Assembly: GCA_035761045.1 (NCBI GenBank)
Contig: DASTRU010000266.1
Coordinates: 1-17,266 of the forward strand
Source: DASTRU01 sp035761045
Lineage (GTDB): Bacteria; Pseudomonadota; Gammaproteobacteria; Burkholderiales; Burkholderiaceae_E
Reading direction: 5' to 3'
DNA length: 17,266 nucleotides
Each line of letters opens with the position of its first letter. The first letter of the stretch is position 1. Below the pieces are notes generated by a model. That model searched no databases, had not been told where the DNA came from, and saw only the letters and a program-made list of their open reading frames with translations. A program made the translations under genes and the position numbers. Shown here piece by piece: positions 13,633 to 17,266 of this stretch.

Positions 13633-14526
13633 ATGACTTATTGCGTTGCGATACGGCTGGACGCCGGCCTCGTTTTTTTGTCCGATTCGCGCACGAACGC
13701 GGGGGTCGATCAAATCTCAACGTTTCGCAAGATGACGGTCTTCGAGCGGCAAAACGACCGCGTGATGGTGTTGCTGACGTCAGGCAACCTCGCGATTAGC
13801 CAAGCCGCTCGCAAATGGTTGTCCGAGCGATCTTCGGCCGATGGCACGACGTTGTGGTCCGCCAAGACGATGGGCGACGCGGTGAATTGCGTGTCCGACG
13901 CGATTCGCGCCGTGTACGCGCGAGACGCCGAGCAGCTCAAGAAATTCGGCGTGGATTTCAATTGCAGCTTTTTGTTCGGCGGACAGATCGGCGATGAACC
14001 ACCGCGCTTGTTTCAGCTGTACTCAGCGGGCAATTTCATCGAGGCGACGCCGGAAAATCCGTACTTTCAAATTGGAGAGGCGAAATACGGCAAGCCAATC
14101 ATCGATCGCGTGGTCACATGCTCCACGCCGCTCGACGAAGCCGCGAAATGCGCGTTGATTTCAATGGACTCCACCTTGCGCTCCAATATCTCGGTGGGGC
14201 TGCCGTTGGATTTGCTGGTGTATGAAGTCAATACCTTGCAGGTCACGCGGTTTACCCAGATCGACCGCAACAACCAGTACTTTGCGATGATTCAAAACAC
14301 GTGGGGCCAACGCCTGCGCCAGGTGTTTGGCGAAATTCCCAATCCGAACTGGAGCGCGCAAACAGGCGATGGGCCGCATGCACTGCGGGTTGAATCGGCC
14401 GAAGCGTCCAACGCCGCGAGCGCGCCGCCTCGCGCGCCCGTGCCGCCCGACGCTCCCGCGAACGAAAACGCGGCAAAACCGATTCAGACCGTGGCGCAAA
14501 ACGCACGGCCCGATCAGCCGCGTTAG
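13633..14526 (+). CDS. Proteasome-type peptidase, Anbu family
   Basis: Anbu is a bacterial relative of the proteasome beta subunit and HslV, an Ntn hydrolase using an N-terminal threonine exposed by Met removal. The N-terminus MTYCVAIRLDAGLVFLSDSR provides Thr2 (mature Thr1), Asp18 and, after TNAGVDQISTFRK, Lys33, matching the Thr1/Asp17/Lys32-33 catalytic set. The Ntn fold appears to span residues 2-235 with FNCSFLFGGQIG and GYSAG-like LYSAGNFIEA. Residues 241-297 are a low-complexity Ala/Pro tail, likely disordered. The ATG at 13633 is required because Thr must follow Met; the frame is open back to 13492. Its usual partners (transglutaminase, alpha-E) are nearby but on the opposite strand. 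The substrate is unknown. HslV is excluded by length and by the lack of a HslU neighbour; the related BPH is less likely. Confidence 0.9.
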   Translation: MTYCVAIRLDAGLVFLSDSRTNAGVDQISTFRKMTVFERQNDRVMVLLTSGNLAISQAARKWLSERSSADGTTLWSAKTMGDAVNCVSDAIRAVYARDAEQLKKFGVDFNCSFLFGGQIGDEPPRLFQLYSAGNFIEATPENPYFQIGEAKYGKPIIDRVVTCSTPLDEAAKCALISMDSTLRSNISVGLPLDLLVYEVNTLQVTRFTQIDRNNQYFAMIQNTWGQRLRQVFGEIPNPNWSAQTGDGPHALRVESAEASNAASAPPRAPVPPDAPANENAAKPIQTVAQNARPDQPR

Positions 14527-14536
14527 GCATTACGGC

Positions 14537-15322
14537 TTATTGCGCGAGCCAGCCGCCGTCCATGTTGTAAGCCGCGCCGCGCACTTGCGCGGCCGCGTCG
14601 GAGCACAAGAACACCGTCAACGCGCCAACTTGTTCGGGCGTGACGAACTCGAGCGACGGTTGTTTTTCGCCGAGCAACTCTTTGCGTGCCGCTTCAACGG
14701 GTTTGCCCTCACGCGCCGCGCGGTCGTCGATTTGCTTTTGCACGAGCGGCGTGAGCACCCAGCCCGGACAAATCGCGTTGCAGGTGATGTTGGTTTGCGC
14801 GGTTTCGAGCGCGACCGCCTTCGTCAAACCAAGCACGCCATGCTTGGCGGCGACGTAAGCGGACTTTTGCGCCGACGCCACAAGCCCATGCGTGGAAGCG
14901 ATGTTGACGATGCGGCCCCATCGCTTGACCTTCATCGCGGGCAGCGCCGCTTTAATGGTGTGAAAGTTCGACGACAAATTGATGGCGAGGATGGCGTCCC
15001 ATTTTTCGTCGGGAAAATCTTCAACGTTGGCGACATGCTGAATGCCCGCGTTGTTCACGAGAATGTCGACATCGCCAAGCGTCGCGCTCGCGTGTTGAAT
15101 CATGGCGCGGATCTCGGCGGGTTTGCTGATGTCGGCGCCGTGATATGTGCAACGTACGCCATATTTCGATTCGGTTTCGGCGCGCAAGGTATCGATAAGC
15201 TTTGCGTCGCCGAAGCCATTGAACACAATGTTCGCGCCTTGGGCGGCTAGCGCGTGTGCAATGCCTAAACCGATGCCGGATGTTGAACCGGTGACGAGCG
15301 CGATCTTGCCTTTCAGACTCAT
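14537..15322 (-). CDS. bdhA: 3-hydroxybutyrate dehydrogenase (SDR family)
   Basis: This cytosolic NAD-dependent short-chain dehydrogenase oxidises D-3-hydroxybutyrate to acetoacetate, usually as part of polyhydroxybutyrate or ketone-body use. The 261 residues have the cofactor motif TGSTSGIG (11-18), NNAG (90-93) and the catalytic Ser143, Tyr156 and Lys160 (YVAAK). Gln95, His145, Lys153 and Gln195 match the substrate-carboxylate ligands known for Pseudomonas fragi 3-hydroxybutyrate dehydrogenase, which favours this substrate over other SDR choices. The ATG at 15322 is preferred; a GTG two codons upstream is possible. It is divergent from the alpha/beta hydrolase with 34 bases between starts and ends 10 bases from the convergent anbu stop. 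Confidence 0.93.
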   Translation of the reverse strand: MSLKGKIALVTGSTSGIGLGIAHALAAQGANIVFNGFGDAKLIDTLRAETESKYGVRCTYHGADISKPAEIRAMIQHASATLGDVDILVNNAGIQHVANVEDFPDEKWDAILAINLSSNFHTIKAALPAMKVKRWGRIVNIASTHGLVASAQKSAYVAAKHGVLGLTKAVALETAQTNITCNAICPGWVLTPLVQKQIDDRAAREGKPVEAARKELLGEKQPSLEFVTPEQVGALTVFLCSDAAAQVRGAAYNMDGGWLAQ

Positions 15323-15345
15323 GTTCACTATCCCGTGTTGTATGT

Positions 15346-15350
15346 GGAGG
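15346..15350 (+). promoter_or_regulatory. Shine-Dalgarno for the GTG-started alpha/beta hydrolase
   Basis: GGAGG is a perfect Shine-Dalgarno core, 6 bases before the GTG at 15357. It decides the start, since no ATG is available at the right place. Confidence 0.75.
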
Positions 15351-15356
15351 CCTTAA

Positions 15357-16277
15357 GTGTTCCTCGAAATTCTACGCAAGCTCTTTCGTCGCTCGAGCGG
15401 TATTCCACGATTCGGCAGCATTGAATGCCGCTCGCCGGCCGGTCCTCATCGCATGCATTGGACCGAATGGGGCGACGCGCGTAATCCACGCGTGTTGATA
15501 TGCGTACATGGGGTGTCGCGCGTAAGCCGAGACTTCGACACCTTGGCGCGCGAGTTGAGTCGTCATTACCGCGTGATTTGCCCGGACATCGTCGGGCGCG
15601 GTCGCAGCGATTGGCTGACAGATCCGTTGCATTACAACGTGCCGCAGTACGTACAAGATTGCGCGATGTTGATCGCGCACCTCAAGGCCGACACGGTGCA
15701 TTGGGTAGGCACCAGCATGGGCGGCTTAATCGGCATGGGGTTGGCGGCGTCGCAACCCGATGCGATTCAACGCCTGGTGCTTAACGATGTGGGCCCGGTG
15801 ATCAAAGGCGCGGCATTAACGCGCATCGGCGATTACCTGGGCGCCGACATCAGTTTTAAAACTTTTGAAGAAGGCGCCGCGTACATCAAGATGCTGAGCG
15901 CGCCCTTTGGCGAACATAGCGACGCGCAATGGCGATCGCTCAGCGAACACATGCTCGTGCAGCGCGAGGAAACCGGCGCGCGCGTATGGCGCTTGCACTA
16001 CGACCCGCGTATTGGCGACAACTTCAAGCTCGTGGCACGCGTGACGCCGAGTGGCACCGATATGTACTTATGGAATGTGTACGACGCGATCAAGTGTCCG
16101 ACGCTTGCGATTCGTGGTGCCTTGTCCGACTTGCTCTCGCGCGAAACACATACCGAGATGGCGCTTCGTGGACCAAAGGCCACGCTTGCCGAAATACCTC
16201 GGGTAGGCCATGCGCCAACGTTGATGCAACCCGATCAAATCGCCGTCGTGCGTGACTTCCTACTTATGTCGGCGTGA
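15357..16277 (+). CDS. Alpha/beta-fold hydrolase
   Basis: The 306-residue protein has a complete hydrolase triad: nucleophile Ser120 in VGTSMGG, Asp258 in RGALSDLLSRE and His285 in VGHAPTL, with the oxyanion loop at VHGVSR (50-55). The GTG start at 15357 is fixed by GGAGG 6 bases upstream. There is no signal peptide, so it should be cytosolic. It is divergent from bdhA and only 34 bases away, so a shared role is attractive, for instance releasing hydroxybutyrate from an ester or oligomer for BdhA to oxidise, but nothing in the sequence proves the substrate. The first 20 residues are basic (LRKLFRR). Its stop overlaps the convergent transglutaminase gene by 14 bases. Confidence 0.9.
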   Translation: MFLEILRKLFRRSSGIPRFGSIECRSPAGPHRMHWTEWGDARNPRVLICVHGVSRVSRDFDTLARELSRHYRVICPDIVGRGRSDWLTDPLHYNVPQYVQDCAMLIAHLKADTVHWVGTSMGGLIGMGLAASQPDAIQRLVLNDVGPVIKGAALTRIGDYLGADISFKTFEEGAAYIKMLSAPFGEHSDAQWRSLSEHMLVQREETGARVWRLHYDPRIGDNFKLVARVTPSGTDMYLWNVYDAIKCPTLAIRGALSDLLSRETHTEMALRGPKATLAEIPRVGHAPTLMQPDQIAVVRDFLLMSA

Positions 16278-17088
16278 CCGATACATTGACCGTCATGCGT
16301 TCTTGGCCTCCGCCGGCGCGAACGCCGCGGATGGGCGCGGCGGACTCGTAATCGCGCCCCACGGCAAGACGGATGTAGCGCTCCGACGCGAAGCAACGAT
16401 GCGTGATGTCGATGCTGACCCACCTTCCCCCGGAAGACTCGCGCGTATCCTCCAACCAAACATCCGCCCAAGCGTGGCTTGCAAGCTCCGGCCGCTCACC
16501 CGGATAAAAGTAGCCAGACACGTAGCGACAAGGAACACGATTAAGCCGACACACTGCGAGAAATACATGCGCGTGGTCTTGGCAAACACCGCGTTGCAAC
16601 GCGAGCGCTTGCGAGGCCGTGCTCGCGACGTGCGTGACGCCGGGCGTATAGCGAACGTCCTCGCAGATTTTGCTGGCAAGGTTTAGAAAACGATCGACGC
16701 CATGCGAGCGATCCAAGGCTTGCGAGGCAAAGTCGGCGATGCGTTCATCGGCCTGAGTAAATGTTGTTGGCGTGGAAAACACCAATGGCGATACACGCGC
16801 CGCGCGCGTGGATTCCGCGACACGTCCATCGTCAAGACGATGCACCTCGACCACGCCCGACGCCAATACGCGAATCGCGCCGCCCGACCGCGCCAATGTG
16901 AACGTGGAGACCTCGTTGCCAAACGCGTCGATCGATGTCTCCAACTTTGCCGGCGCGGCGATGTTCCATTCGATCGCGACTTGATGCGGCTCGTTGCGCG
17001 GCGTGAGGCGCAATTGTTGAATCGAGTAAAAAAACGGACTCGAATACACGTAAAGCGTTTCGTGCCGAACCGAAAGTCGCATCGTCAT
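16264..17088 (-). CDS. Transglutaminase-like cysteine peptidase-fold protein (Anbu-associated type)
   Basis: The 274 residues comprise an N-terminal beta-rich domain (about 1-85, MTMRLSVRHETLYVYSSP and LRLTPRNE) and a transglutaminase-like core with a catalytic triad Cys169 (RGVCQDHAHVF), His205 (SHAWADVW) and Asp227 (VSIDITHR). Proteins of this architecture are usually encoded beside alpha-E and circularly permuted ATP-grasp genes and are proposed to cleave or form amide bonds in a peptide; no substrate is established. The ATG at 17088 lies 6 bases after the alpha-E stop, so the two are translationally coupled; an ATG two codons on is the alternative. There is no signal peptide. Its 3' end overlaps the convergent hydrolase. 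Confidence 0.92.
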   Translation of the reverse strand: MTMRLSVRHETLYVYSSPFFYSIQQLRLTPRNEPHQVAIEWNIAAPAKLETSIDAFGNEVSTFTLARSGGAIRVLASGVVEVHRLDDGRVAESTRAARVSPLVFSTPTTFTQADERIADFASQALDRSHGVDRFLNLASKICEDVRYTPGVTHVASTASQALALQRGVCQDHAHVFLAVCRLNRVPCRYVSGYFYPGERPELASHAWADVWLEDTRESSGGRWVSIDITHRCFASERYIRLAVGRDYESAAPIRGVRAGGGQERMTVNVSVTPT

Positions 17089-17094
17089 GGCGGC

Positions 17095-17266
17095 TTAACT
17101 CGCCAATGGCACCAGGAAGTCACGCGAAATGCGGTTTCCTAAGTCGGCCACCTTTTCGAGGAAGCTGGTGAGGTACGCGTGCAAGCCAGTGTGAAAGACA
17201 TCGTCGATGCGGCCGTATCTAAGTTCGGCGGCGAGCAAGCCACCTCGACGTTCGGTTTCGCCGCTT
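17095..17266 (-). CDS. Alpha-E domain protein, C-terminal end (runs off right edge)
   Basis: The last 57 residues of a minus-strand gene are visible, ending in TAA at 17097-17095. They include LAAELRYGRIDDVFHTGL, YLTSFLEKVADLGNRIS and the terminal DFLVPLAS, the typical C-terminus of the all-helical alpha-E family with its conserved Glu-Arg style motif (ELRYGRIDD). The family is about 310 residues; the rest lies outside. It is translationally coupled to the transglutaminase gene 6 bases downstream. A circularly permuted ATP-grasp gene is expected immediately upstream, beyond 17266 (inference from family context). Confidence 0.85.
   Translation of the reverse strand, partial: SGETERRGGLLAAELRYGRIDDVFHTGLHAYLTSFLEKVADLGNRISRDFLVPLAS

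Noticed and set aside
14327..15250. A 307-codon plus-strand frame running from the end of anbu across bdhA
   Set aside because: It overlaps two well-supported genes in other frames, has no family motif and no plausible ribosome site.

Overview
The window looks like a chromosomal segment of a betaproteobacterium, most likely Burkholderiales, of moderate GC content. The evidence is gene order and protein character. On the minus strand it carries relA, tRNA-Val, thrS, infC, rpmI, rplT, pheS, pheT, ihfA, a merR-type gene, tRNA-Pro and surE. GdhA, RelA and the 3-hydroxybutyrate dehydrogenase are also of betaproteobacterial type. I see no mobile element, integrase, CRISPR array or rRNA.

Left two thirds (1-10954, minus strand): a translation and stress block. 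After relA (ppGpp synthetase with a degenerate hydrolase site) come tRNA-Val(GAC) and a roughly 245-base leader ahead of thrS. The classic IF3/L35/L20/PheRS operon follows, then ihfA, a MerR-like regulator, tRNA-Pro(GGG) and the 5' part of surE. Its control points are visible. infC most likely starts with a non-standard ATC codon behind a good Shine-Dalgarno. Terminator-like hairpins lie just upstream of both thrS and pheS, too close to the start codons to leave room for another promoter, so they look like attenuators or expression throttles.

Middle (10999-13459): an MtfA-like zinc peptidase on the plus strand is convergent with, and overlaps, a RidA-family gene. The RidA gene follows glutamate dehydrogenase in an apparent two-gene minus-strand operon.

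Right part (13633-17266): a proteasome-like peptidase of the Anbu type (plus), 3-hydroxybutyrate dehydrogenase (minus), an alpha/beta hydrolase (plus), a transglutaminase-like protein (minus) and the C-terminal end of an alpha-E protein (minus, cut by the window edge). Anbu, transglutaminase and alpha-E are parts of a known but poorly understood gene association that usually also includes a circularly permuted ATP-grasp protein. Here Anbu is separated from its partners and inverted relative to them, with two genes in between. The missing ATP-grasp gene would be expected just beyond the right edge. This is the least understood system in the window.

The right half is very compact: two of its three convergent gene pairs overlap and the third is 10 bases apart, and two divergent pairs have only 34 and 44 bases between start codons. 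All functional calls rest on recognising motifs and family character by eye; no database search was run.
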